Origin: Collimonas fungivorans
GTDB taxonomy: Bacteria > Pseudomonadota > Gammaproteobacteria > Burkholderiales > Burkholderiaceae_D
Direction: 5' to 3'
Length of the DNA: 64,000 nt
NCBI RefSeq assembly: GCF_001584145.1
Contig: NZ_CP013232.1
Coordinates: forward strand, 5,146,001 to 5,210,000
A model generated the notes under the pieces. That model saw only the letters and a list, made by a program, of their open reading frames with translations. It searched no databases and was not told where the DNA came from. The first letter of the stretch is position 1, and every line of letters starts with the position of its first letter. A program made the translations under genes and the position numbers. Shown in pieces: positions 1-7,770 of the stretch.

Positions 1-1
1 T

Positions 2-418
2 GTCCAGGGCAAACAGGTATGGATCTCAGTGGTGTCGATGGGCAACCCGCATGCGGTGCAGGTAGTCGAGGACAGCGAGGCGGCGCCGGTGCTGGTCGAC
101 GGTCCGCTGATAGAACATCACCCGCGCTTTCCACGGCGGGTCAATGCCGGCTTCATGCAAGTCGTCGATCGCCACAGCATCAAGCTGCGCGTATTCGAGC
201 GCGGCGCCGGCGAAACCCTGGCCTGCGGCACCGGCGCCTGCGCTGCGGTGGTTGCCGGCATCCGGCGCGGCCTGCTGGACTCGCCGGTGGCGGTGCAGAC
301 CCATGGCGGCGAATTGTCGATCGCCTGGGCTGGCGGACAGCAGGCGGTCATGATGACCGGTCCGGCAGTATCGGTATTCGAGGGTGAAATCGAGATCGCT
401 GCGGCTGATCAAGCGTAA
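2..418 (+). CDS. dapF: Diaminopimelate epimerase, C-terminal part (cut by window edge)
   Basis: The reading frame is open from the first bases and encodes the last 138 residues of a protein normally about 275-290 residues long. DapF interconverts LL- and meso-diaminopimelate in the cytoplasm, for lysine and peptidoglycan synthesis. The visible signature is the NPHAV substrate-binding motif near the start, then [14 protein letters not shown], which contains the second catalytic cysteine. The start codon lies outside the window. The gene converges on the Sel1-repeat gene with only three bases between the stop codons. In many Burkholderiales dapF is followed by the DUF484 gene and xerC; here those lie about 4.9 kb further on. 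Confidence 0.95.
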   Translation, partial: VQGKQVWISVVSMGNPHAVQVVEDSEAAPVLVDGPLIEHHPRFPRRVNAGFMQVVDRHSIKLRVFERGAGETLACGTGACAAVVAGIRRGLLDSPVAVQTHGGELSIAWAGGQQAVMMTGPAVSVFEGEIEIAAADQA

Positions 419-421
419 GCG

Positions 422-2032
422 TTAAAGGACTTCATCTGCTTCCGCCGCTGCGGACGGCACCGCAGTCTTGAAGCGGTACAGACGCTGCCGATAATTGCCT
501 TCAGGTCCGTTCGGACCGCAATCCACATCTTCAAACAGGCGGGCGATCCGGGTCAGGGCCTGGCGCTCGTCGCCGGTCTGGATCAGTATCAAACGGCGTT
601 TGCTGCGCGCATAGTGGGCGCGGATATCTATCACCAGGCAATGGCCGCAATCGGCCTGGTTCAAATCCAGCAGCAAAGCCTCGGGCCGGCTCAAACCGAA
701 CAACACGGCCAGTTCGATCCGTGCGGCCAGGAACGGGTGCGCCTTGACTTGTTCACGCGTCAGTTGCTGCTTGGCTGCTTCCGCCCAGGCCGCCGGCTGT
801 GCGCTGTCGGCGATTCTCGCCAGCAGGTTGGCCGCTTCGCCGCTGCCTTGCGCCGCCGCTTTTTGCAGCCAGTAGACCGCGCGCACGTCGTTGGCAAGTT
901 TTTCGCGCCGGTTGCGCCAGGCGCTCAACCCACATTCCAGCTGCGCCGCGCAATGCCCCATTTCGGCAGCGTGTTCCAGATGGCGCTGCATATCGACCAG
1001 GTTGCGCTGCGAAAACTCCGACTTCAGGTAGATGCGCGACAAGGCATACCAGGCATCCGCCAATCCGGCTTCGCCGGCCAGCGTCAGCCAGCGGATTGCT
1101 TTTTTATAATTGGCAGACCCGGTCCCCACCAGCAGACGTTCGCCGTCGCTGTTCATGCGGGCGTACCACAGGCCCAGCGCCAGCTGCGCAGCCTTGTCGT
1201 CGCCATACGCGGCCAGTTCCAGAAACTGCTGCACCTCGGCTGCATCGAAGCTGTCGCTGGTCTGCAGCACTTGGGCGCTGCGGAGCAACAAGGACAGGTT
1301 TTCTTCTCCTAACTGGCGCGCCAGGGTTTCCGACGGTACGTTCAACTGCGCCAGGATATCGGCATACTGTTCCGACAACGCCCTCGCCAGCGGCAACGCT
1401 CTTTCCAGGAACACCGGCCAGTCGGCTTTTTCCCAAGCCAGTTGCGCCAGCGACTGCTGCGCCTGCATCACGCCGGCGTCGGCTGCACGCGCGGTCCATT
1501 TCAGGGTCGCGTCTTGCTCCGGCTTGGACTCAGTCTGAGTCTCAGACTGAACCCCGGCCAGCTGCTCGCTTGGCGCCGCGCGGCCTGGCGGCGGCGCGCT
1601 ATCGGCATGCTGCGCCAGCAGCCATTGCGCTTCGGCGATGCCGCCGTGTGCAGCGGTTTCCAAAGCCTTGATAGCTTTGCCGTGCAAGCCCGGCAGTACT
1701 TGCAGATTGCCGTCTTCGCGATTCAGCACCAATTGCGCCAGCACCAGGCCCGCCTGCATCAGGCCGGCGTCAAAAGCGCGTTCATACCAGACGCAAAGCG
1801 CCAATGGATCGCTCGCCGCTTCAGCCACCTCCAGCGAAATATGACGGCCGATCAGCATCCATGCTTCGGATTCTTGTTGTTGTGCGGCGCGATCCAGCCA
1901 GTGCAGCGCCGTCGACAAGCTTTGCGGCAAACCATTGCCGCCGAATAAATAGCGCTTGCCTAGGGCCAGCTGTGCGGCAGCTTGCCCGGCACGCGCCGCG
2001 CGAATAATCGCCAGGTCTTCACGTTTAGCCAT
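422..2032 (-). CDS. Sel1-repeat (TPR-like) protein
   Basis: A 536-residue protein built largely of Sel1-like helical repeats. Segments of the form AAxxGxxxAQxxLGxxY recur from about residue 15 to 430, for example AARAGQAAAQLALGKRYLFG and AAYGDDKAAQLALGLWYA. The last 100 residues (after ARIELAVLFGLSRPEAL) are not repeat-like and end with an alternating hydrophobic/basic segment. No signal peptide is visible, so it is probably cytoplasmic. Sel1 proteins serve as protein-interaction scaffolds; no specific partner can be named here. The gene converges with dapF and is read away from the porins. Confidence 0.8.
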   Translation of the reverse strand: MAKREDLAIIRAARAGQAAAQLALGKRYLFGGNGLPQSLSTALHWLDRAAQQQESEAWMLIGRHISLEVAEAASDPLALCVWYERAFDAGLMQAGLVLAQLVLNREDGNLQVLPGLHGKAIKALETAAHGGIAEAQWLLAQHADSAPPPGRAAPSEQLAGVQSETQTESKPEQDATLKWTARAADAGVMQAQQSLAQLAWEKADWPVFLERALPLARALSEQYADILAQLNVPSETLARQLGEENLSLLLRSAQVLQTSDSFDAAEVQQFLELAAYGDDKAAQLALGLWYARMNSDGERLLVGTGSANYKKAIRWLTLAGEAGLADAWYALSRIYLKSEFSQRNLVDMQRHLEHAAEMGHCAAQLECGLSAWRNRREKLANDVRAVYWLQKAAAQGSGEAANLLARIADSAQPAAWAEAAKQQLTREQVKAHPFLAARIELAVLFGLSRPEALLLDLNQADCGHCLVIDIRAHYARSKRRLILIQTGDERQALTRIARLFEDVDCGPNGPEGNYRQRLYRFKTAVPSAAAEADEVL

Positions 2033-2399
2033 AAATGCTCATTACCAAAACGTAAATTATCCTCGATAAATACATGAAATTTTGTTTTTGCTTAATTTTT
2101 ACAATATGTGAATCTTCTACGCAACACAAGTGCCCTGCGGACGGAGGTGCCCAGAGGATGCTGCGCTCCGGCTCGCGTCAAACATCGAAGGACAATTCCT
2201 ACAACTTCGCTTAAATTGTGTCAAAAATGGTCAATTCAACTTAACAATCAAAAAAATCGAGGCCAGCGCAAACTTTTTTCTTGATAAGCGTAGTAAAAAT
2301 ACAACGAATTTACCGGATACATGCAGTTTTGACAAATTTATAAATCCACAACAAACCAAACTGCAAGAAGTCCGGGCAACTGCCTTTAAGGTTCAATCC
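2033..2399. other. Intergenic region upstream of porin 1
   Basis: About 370 bases between the divergent Sel1 gene and the porin leader. It is AT-rich apart from a GC-rich patch around 2130-2190. A TTGACA hexamer sits at 2329-2334 next to AATTTATAAA, but no well-spaced -10 element follows, so I do not call a promoter. Similar bases (CAATTTATA, then AAACCAAAC) occur upstream of porin 2, which suggests shared control sequence. The open frame at 2130-2441 has no ribosome-binding site and no coding character. Confidence 0.4.
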
Positions 2400-2451
2400 T
2401 CCGACAAGACGTACGGATGCTTAAGACCGTTTTCTATTTAAAGGACGTCAA
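2400..2451 (+). promoter_or_regulatory. Conserved 5' leader of porin 1
   Basis: These 52 bases directly before the porin 1 start match the 52 bases before porin 2 (3880-3931) at 46 positions. The match includes the ribosome-binding segment AAAGGACGTCAA and the core GTACGGAT-CTTAAGA. Such retention outside a coding region suggests a functional mRNA leader, for example for transcript stability, small-RNA pairing or high translation, or else very recent duplication. The function is inferred. Confidence 0.55.
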
Positions 2452-3570
2452 ATGAAAAAATCACTAATCGCACTGACAGTACTCGGCGCAATCGCAGGTG
2501 CAGCACAAGCTCAAAGCTCCGTCACCATCTACGGTACCGTTGATGCTGGCGTCACCTACTCCAACAACAATGTTCCAGCTGGCAACGTGGATGCAAACAG
2601 CCGCCTGGGCGGCAGCAAGTTCGGCGTAGGCTCCGGCAACATCGATACTTCGCGTATCGGCTTCAAAGGTGTGGAAGATCTAGGCGGCGGCCTGAAAGCC
2701 CTGTTTCAACTGGAAGCTGGCTTCAATACCGACACCGGCGGTTTCGAACAAGACAAGTCCCTGTTCAACCGTAAATCGGTAGTCGGCCTGGGCGGCAACT
2801 TCGGTAGCGTATTGCTGGGCCGTCAGTCGGACGTCCTGGACGACTACGGTCACCAGTACACTTCAGTCAAGGACTTCGGCAATTTCGTCGGCAGCCCGCA
2901 CGTCGGCGACCGCCTGGAAGGTTCGCGTACCCAGAATTCGATCCGCTATAACTCGCCAAGCTTCAGCGGCGTTACAGCCAGCGCCATCTATGGCTTCGGC
3001 GAAGAAGCAGGCGCCAATTCCAACGGCCAAGCCTTCGGCGGCGGCGTTGCCTATGACAACGGCCCATTGGGCGCGTACCTCGGCTATTACCAGTCGAAGG
3101 CAGGCAAGAACTCTGCCGACACCGCGCCACTGTTCCAGTTGAACACTGTCAAAGAAGGCGACACCATGAACAAGACCTTCAGCCTGGGCGCTAGCTACCA
3201 GGCTGGTCCAGCCCGCCTGTATGGCAACTGGTCGCGCATCAATGTTCCTGAGCAATACAAGCAGAACATTTTCGAACTAGGAACCGACTACGCCCTGAGC
3301 GCTCCGCTGCATCTGCTGGCTTCGGTGCAGCACACCCAGTACTCGCTGGATGGCAACACTGAAGGCAACAGCTCCAAGCCGCAAGTAACCCAAGTCAACC
3401 TGGGCGTGGATTACTACCTGTCCAAGCGTACCGATCTGTACACCCTGGCATCCTACGCCAAGGGCAAGAACGGTGCGCCAGTCGGTGACTATGCAAACCC
3501 CGCCGTGCAGAACGACGCTGGCAAGAGCAACCAGACTGCTGTTGCAGTCGGCATCCGCCACAAGTTCTAA
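2452..3570 (+). CDS. General outer-membrane porin (Burkholderiales type), paralogue 1
   Basis: A 372-residue trimeric-porin-family protein of the Gram-negative porin 4 group, allowing passive diffusion of small solutes across the outer membrane. The first 20 residues (MKKSLIALTVLGAIAGAAQA) are a textbook signal peptide, cleaved before QSSVTIYG. The mature protein starts with a beta strand (SVTIYGTVDAG), has the family motif SRIGFKGVEDLGGGLKA, and ends GIRHKF with the terminal phenylalanine needed for beta-barrel assembly. The start is set by AAAGGA seven bases upstream. It is a close paralogue of the next gene and has its own terminator. Confidence 0.95.
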   Translation: MKKSLIALTVLGAIAGAAQAQSSVTIYGTVDAGVTYSNNNVPAGNVDANSRLGGSKFGVGSGNIDTSRIGFKGVEDLGGGLKALFQLEAGFNTDTGGFEQDKSLFNRKSVVGLGGNFGSVLLGRQSDVLDDYGHQYTSVKDFGNFVGSPHVGDRLEGSRTQNSIRYNSPSFSGVTASAIYGFGEEAGANSNGQAFGGGVAYDNGPLGAYLGYYQSKAGKNSADTAPLFQLNTVKEGDTMNKTFSLGASYQAGPARLYGNWSRINVPEQYKQNIFELGTDYALSAPLHLLASVQHTQYSLDGNTEGNSSKPQVTQVNLGVDYYLSKRTDLYTLASYAKGKNGAPVGDYANPAVQNDAGKSNQTAVAVGIRHKF

Positions 3571-3614
3571 TATAAGTTAGCCGCCTGGCGGCAAAGCTTG
3601 TTTTTGCAATACCT

Positions 3615-3643
3615 CCCGGGCGGCCGTACCGCCCGGGGCTTTT
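3615..3643 (+). terminator. Rho-independent terminator of porin 1
   Basis: A perfect 9-bp GC stem, CCCGGGCGG pairing with CCGCCCGGG around a CCGTA loop, is followed by a short T run. It lies about 45 bases past the porin 1 stop. A smaller hairpin (GCCGCC/GGCGGC) precedes it at 3580-3592. Confidence 0.75.
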
Positions 3644-3673
3644 CACCAGCCCTGGCAAAAAGCCTGATATCAG

Positions 3674-3690
3674 TTACGCAACATGCGTAA
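3674..3690. promoter_or_regulatory. Short perfect inverted repeat between the porins
   Basis: TTACGCA and TGCGTAA are perfect inverted repeats around a 3-base centre, about 240 bases before porin 2. The size and symmetry resemble a dimeric regulator's operator, but no match to a known box is claimed. The rest of 3571-3931 holds the porin 1 terminator and the porin 2 leader, and nothing else that I recognise. Confidence 0.25.
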
Positions 3691-3879
3691 TTGCCAAATT
3701 ACAAATCCGCATATCCCAATTTGCGCAAGTCTGAGCCGCCACAAGCGTTGCTCACGCCCTTCCCTGCCTGTCACAAAAATACAACACAATTAACAATCTT
3801 CTTCAATTTCGACCAATTTATAGCATCACAGGAAACCAAACCGCCAGCATAGCCAGCGAGACACCTTAATGTTCATCCA

Positions 3880-3931
3880 TCCGGCAAGATGTACGGATCC
3901 TTAAGACAGTTTTCTAAATAAAGGACGTCAA
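3880..3931 (+). promoter_or_regulatory. Conserved 5' leader of porin 2
   Basis: This is the counterpart of 2400-2451, differing at 6 of 52 positions. It ends in the same AAAGGACGTCAA ribosome-binding segment. The upstream sequence diverges quickly beyond short shared words, so the conservation is focused on the leader. Confidence 0.55.
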
Positions 3932-5101
3932 ATGAAGAAATCACTAATCGCACTGGCCGTACTCGGCGCAATCGCAGGTGCAGCACAAGCTCAAAGCTCC
4001 GTCACTATCTACGGTATCGTTGATACTGGCATCGTTTACACAAGCAAAGCTCTGACATCGACCGGCGACACCGGCAGCAAATTCGGCATCAACTCCGGCA
4101 TCATCCAAGGCTCGCGCCTGGGTTTCAAGGGCGTTGAAGATCTGGGCGGCGGTCTGAAGGCTCTGTTCCAATTGGAAGCTGGTTTCAACAACGACACTGG
4201 CGGCCTGCAAGGCGACAAGGGTACAACTACTCTGTTCCGTCGTAAGTCGGTAGTCGGTCTGGGCGGCAACTTCGGTTCCGTTCTGCTGGGTCGTCAAACT
4301 GACATCCTGGACGACGTCAGCCAATGGACTTCGGTTCAAGACTTCGGTGGCGTAACTGGTTCCGTCGGTCATAACCTGGACCGTTTGGAAGGTACACGCA
4401 CCAACAATTCGATCCGTTACAACACTCCAGACGTATCCGGTTTCACTGGTAGCCTGATCTATGGCTTCGGCGAAACAGCTGGCCAAACTTCGGCTGGCCA
4501 ATCGTTCGGCGCTGGCGGTCAATACGCTAACGGTCCTCTGGGTCTGTTCGCTGCTTACTACCAATCGAAACTGGGTTCGACATCCAGCGACACTTCGCTG
4601 ATCAACGGTTCGCAAGTAGCTAACTTCTCCGGCAAATCCGGCGACACAGCTCTGAAGACATTCAGCATCGGTGCTAGCTACCAAGCTGGTCCAGCACGTC
4701 TGTACGGTAACTGGTCGCGCGTCAAGCAGCCTTTGGCTACTAGCTCGAACTCGGCTACTACCGGTATCCTGCAACCAGGCAGCTTCACAGTTGGCAGCTT
4801 CAACAACACCAAGGCTGACATCTTCGAACTGGGCGTGAACTACGCTGTTACAGCTCCTCTGCACCTGCTGGCTAGCGTTCAATACAACAAGCTGACATTT
4901 GCTGATGCTGGCGCCGACAAGGGCAAGCTGACCCAATTCAACCTGGGTACAGACTACTTCCTGTCGAAGCGTACTGACCTGTATGCTTTCGTTTCGAACC
5001 TGCGCGCTAAGGATGCTGTCAATCCAGGCGTCTACGGCGACAGCCTGGGCGACACTGGCAACCAGACAGCAGTTGCTGTTGGTATCCGCCACAAGTTCTA
5101 A
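3932..5101 (+). CDS. General outer-membrane porin (Burkholderiales type), paralogue 2
   Basis: A 389-residue porin with the same signal peptide (MKKSLIALAVLGAIAGAAQA), the motif SRLGFKGVEDLGGGLKALFQ and the C-terminus GIRHKF as paralogue 1. External-loop regions differ in sequence and length, including an insertion around residues 265-290 (TSSNSATTGILQPG). Codon choice is striking: T-ending codons GCT and GGT dominate, unlike most neighbouring genes, as expected for a very highly translated gene. It has its own leader and a strong terminator. Confidence 0.95.
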   Translation: MKKSLIALAVLGAIAGAAQAQSSVTIYGIVDTGIVYTSKALTSTGDTGSKFGINSGIIQGSRLGFKGVEDLGGGLKALFQLEAGFNNDTGGLQGDKGTTTLFRRKSVVGLGGNFGSVLLGRQTDILDDVSQWTSVQDFGGVTGSVGHNLDRLEGTRTNNSIRYNTPDVSGFTGSLIYGFGETAGQTSAGQSFGAGGQYANGPLGLFAAYYQSKLGSTSSDTSLINGSQVANFSGKSGDTALKTFSIGASYQAGPARLYGNWSRVKQPLATSSNSATTGILQPGSFTVGSFNNTKADIFELGVNYAVTAPLHLLASVQYNKLTFADAGADKGKLTQFNLGTDYFLSKRTDLYAFVSNLRAKDAVNPGVYGDSLGDTGNQTAVAVGIRHKF

Positions 5102-5161
5102 TTTAAGCTGGCCGAACCCGCGGCAGCAAGCGGGCAAGGTTGCTTGACTAGAGATGTAAAA

Positions 5162-5193
5162 GGCCCACATGGCTTGCCATGTGGGCCTTTTTT
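5162..5193 (+). terminator. Strong Rho-independent terminator of porin 2
   Basis: An 11-bp perfect stem (GGCCCACATGG with CCATGTGGGCC), a 4-base loop and six consecutive T residues, about 60 bases after the porin 2 stop. Confidence 0.9.
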
Positions 5194-5294
5194 ATTGTCC
5201 GCCCGGCAGGCGGCTCAGGTTGTCATGCACCGGCATAGCGGTGTACCCTTGATCATTCTCTTTTTTCATCACCGATTTCATCACCGATACGCAC

Positions 5295-5969
5295 ATGAGC
5301 CTCCAACTTGATCCCGATACTGTCGCCCAATATCTGATCGACTCTCCCCATTTTTTTGAAGAACATGCCGAACTGCTGGCCAAGATCCGCCTCAGCAGCC
5401 CTTTGCTCGGCCGCGCCGTTTCGCTGCAAGAGCGGCAAATGGAAGTGCTGCGCGAAAAAATCAAGGTGCAGGACCTGCGCCTGGCCGACATGATGCGCAA
5501 CGCCCAGGAAAACGATGCAAGCTCGCACAAGCTGCACGCCTGGACCCGCAGCCTGCTGCTGGCGCGCAATGACGTTGACTTGCCGCACACTCTGGTCGAC
5601 GGCCTGCGCACCAGTTTTGGCGTGCCCCAGGCCACCTTGCGCCTGTGGGGCGTGGCCGAGGATTATTCGCATACATGGTTTGCCGCGGAAGCTTCCGAGG
5701 ACGCCAAGATTTTCGCCAATGGCTTGAGCCTGCCGTTTTGCGGCAGCAACAATGACTTCGAAGCGGCCGCCTGGCTGGAGCATGACGTCCAGTCGGTCGC
5801 CATGCTGCCCTTACGCAACACCAGCAGCGGCGCCGCCGTCTCGGCAACCTTCGGCCTGCTGGTGCTGGGCTCGCCCGATCCGCAACGCTTCAGCGCCGAC
5901 ATGGCCACCGATTTCCTGGTGCAGATTGGCGAGACCGCAAGCGCGGCGCTGGCCTGCTTGCTCGAATAA
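5295..5969 (+). CDS. DUF484 family protein
   Basis: A 224-residue protein of the DUF484 family, which has a GAF-like fold and lies beside xerC in many proteobacteria. The N-terminal motif VAQYLIDSPHFFEEHAELLA is typical, followed by a helical segment (SLQERQMEVLREKIKVQDLR, about residues 40-60) that may form a coiled coil. The remainder resembles a GAF domain. No catalytic residues are known for the family. The stop is 30 bases before xerC, so the two are probably co-transcribed. Confidence 0.85.
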   Translation: MSLQLDPDTVAQYLIDSPHFFEEHAELLAKIRLSSPLLGRAVSLQERQMEVLREKIKVQDLRLADMMRNAQENDASSHKLHAWTRSLLLARNDVDLPHTLVDGLRTSFGVPQATLRLWGVAEDYSHTWFAAEASEDAKIFANGLSLPFCGSNNDFEAAAWLEHDVQSVAMLPLRNTSSGAAVSATFGLLVLGSPDPQRFSADMATDFLVQIGETASAALACLLE

Positions 5970-5999
5970 CTCGAATAAGCCCGCGAACATGCACAGATC

Positions 6000-6974
6000 A
6001 TGAGCGCCGACGCCAACCAGGCTTACCTCAGCGGCTATCTGGACAGCCTGGCGGGCCAGCGCCAGTTGTCAGCGCATACCATCAGCAACTACGGCCGCGA
6101 CCTGAGAGAACTGGCAAGCCTGACGCAAGCATTAGGCAACAACTGGCAGTTCGCCGCCGTGACCCATTTCCACATCCGCAAATTTGCCGCGCAATTGCAT
6201 TCGCGCGGTTTGAATCCCAGCTCGATTGCACGCAAGCTGTCGGCCTGGCGCGGTTTTTTCGAATGGCTGGCGGAGCAGACCACGCTCGCCAGCAATCCCG
6301 TCGAAGGCGTCAAGGCGCCCAAGCGCGCCAAACCGCTGCCGAAAGCGATGGCGGCGGATGACGCGATACACCTGGTCGCTAGCGGCAACCCGCTGGCCGA
6401 TGCCGGCTCCAGCATGGCGCTGTGCAACCAGGCTATGTTTGAATTGCTGTATTCCAGCGGCCTGCGGGTTTCGGAACTGGCCGGGTTGGACCTGCGCTAT
6501 AGCCGCCAGGCAGACCACGAATCGGCCGGCTGGATCGACCTTGACGCCGCCGAAGTGACGGTCACCGGCAAAGGCGGCAAGAAACGCAGCGTGCCGGTAG
6601 GAAAACCGGCGATACAAGCGATTGCAGCCTGGCTGCCGCAACGCGCGGCCCTGCTCAAAAGCGACCAGGGCGAGCATGCGGCAGCCTTGTTCCTGACCGA
6701 ACGCGGCACCCGCGTCTCGCCGCGCGTGATCCAGTTGCGCCTGAAACATCATGCACAGTCGCTCGGCATCGCCAGCAATGTGCATCCCCATGTGCTGCGC
6801 CATTCATTCGCCTCGCACATGCTGCAGGGTTCAGGCGACTTGCGGGCCGTGCAAGAACTGCTGGGACATGCGTCGATTGCCGCCACCCAGGTCTACACCT
6901 CGCTTGATTTCCAGCGCCTGGCGCAGGTGTATGACGCCGCCCACCCGCGGGCAAAAAAAATCACCGACAAATAA
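6000..6974 (+). CDS. xerC: Tyrosine recombinase XerC
   Basis: A 324-residue tyrosine recombinase that acts with XerD at the dif site to resolve chromosome dimers. An N-terminal SAM-like core-binding domain (residues 1-100; LSAHTISNYGRDLRELASL) precedes the catalytic domain. Catalytic residues visible include the first Arg in SSGLRVSEL, the Lys-bearing TGKGGKKRSVPVG loop, HVLRHSFASHML, LGHAS and the nucleophile Tyr in TQVYTSLDF. The N-terminal region is ordinary for the family and the C-terminus is complete. It follows DUF484, the usual partner. Confidence 0.93.
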   Translation: MSADANQAYLSGYLDSLAGQRQLSAHTISNYGRDLRELASLTQALGNNWQFAAVTHFHIRKFAAQLHSRGLNPSSIARKLSAWRGFFEWLAEQTTLASNPVEGVKAPKRAKPLPKAMAADDAIHLVASGNPLADAGSSMALCNQAMFELLYSSGLRVSELAGLDLRYSRQADHESAGWIDLDAAEVTVTGKGGKKRSVPVGKPAIQAIAAWLPQRAALLKSDQGEHAAALFLTERGTRVSPRVIQLRLKHHAQSLGIASNVHPHVLRHSFASHMLQGSGDLRAVQELLGHASIAATQVYTSLDFQRLAQVYDAAHPRAKKITDK

Positions 6975-7029
6975 CGCACATGCAACTCGCATGCAGCAAG
7001 CGCTTGAAAGGCCAATTTGAAACTCAAAT

Positions 7030-7046
7030 ATGCAACTGAATTGCAT
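7030..7046. promoter_or_regulatory. Candidate Zur/Fur-type operator upstream of zur
   Basis: ATGCAACTGAATTGCAT is a perfect 6-bp inverted repeat with a 5-base spacer, 40 bases before the zur start. A related, weaker copy (ATGCAACTCGCATGC) lies at 6980-6994. Autoregulation by a zinc sensor is common in this family, but the match to a defined Zur box is not established here. Confidence 0.4.
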
Positions 7047-7085
7047 TTCAGGCATAATTGAGGCCTTAGCTATCCATATCGCACT

Positions 7086-7670
7086 ATGAACCCAGGCCCA
7101 AAATCCAAATCTGCCGCGACCATGGCCGCCGCCAGCTCCCGCCCGCATGCGGCAGCATTGGCCGAGGCGCAGCTGCGCGAGGTCGCACTGCGCATTACCC
7201 CTGCCCGCATCAAGGTACTGGCCGCCCTGCTGGAAGCGCGTTGCGCTTTTTCCCATCAAGACATGCAAGACCAGTTTACCGAAATGGACCGGGTGACCTT
7301 GTACCGGGCCCTCGATTGCCTGACGGACGCCGGCCTGGCGCACAAGATCGCCGGCGACGACCGCGTATTCCGCTATAGCGCCGGCACCGAACACAGCGAA
7401 GCCAGCCATTCCGGCCACGCGACCCAGCACCAGCACGGCCATTTCAAGTGCACCCGCTGCGCCAAGGTGTTCTGCCTGGACGGCAGCGGCGACGCCGGTT
7501 TCCTCGACAGCATGCTGTCGCTAGGCGACAGCCATGCCGGCAGCACCACCACGCCCGCCAAACTGCGCAAACAGCTGCAGCAAGCCTTGCAAGACACGCT
7601 GGGCAAAGGTTTCCAGGGTCATGAGATCGAACTGACCATCAAGGGCTGGTGCGCAGACTGCACACATTGA
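7086..7670 (+). CDS. zur: Fur-family regulator, probably the zinc sensor Zur
   Basis: A 194-residue Fur-family repressor. An N-terminal extension of about 30 residues is followed by the winged-helix domain (LRITPARIKVLAALLEA; VTLYRALDCLTDAGLAHKI). The dimerisation/metal domain contains HQHGHFKCTRC and ends CADCTH, giving two CxxC pairs for the structural zinc. The insert GTEHSEASHSGHATQHQHGH is histidine-rich. The Zur assignment, rather than Fur, rests on context: a COG0523 GTPase directly downstream and a ZnuD-like receptor in the same strand block. An inverted repeat lies in its promoter region. Confidence 0.75.
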   Translation: MNPGPKSKSAATMAAASSRPHAAALAEAQLREVALRITPARIKVLAALLEARCAFSHQDMQDQFTEMDRVTLYRALDCLTDAGLAHKIAGDDRVFRYSAGTEHSEASHSGHATQHQHGHFKCTRCAKVFCLDGSGDAGFLDSMLSLGDSHAGSTTTPAKLRKQLQQALQDTLGKGFQGHEIELTIKGWCADCTH

Positions 7671-7770
7671 TTTGCAGCAGCGTGCAGCAGCACAGCAACG
7701 ACTGGTCCAGCCGACCTCTCCCGCGCATTGTCTCAACCCCATATCGTTTTTTATTTTTCCGGATCCCGTC

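Noticed and set aside
2130..2441. An open frame of about 100 codons before porin 1
   Set aside because: No ribosome-binding site, AT-rich non-coding composition, and overlap with the conserved porin leader.
3944..5170. A 408-codon open frame opposite porin 2
   Set aside because: It is a by-product of the porin's biased codons; no ribosome-binding site and no recognisable protein pattern.
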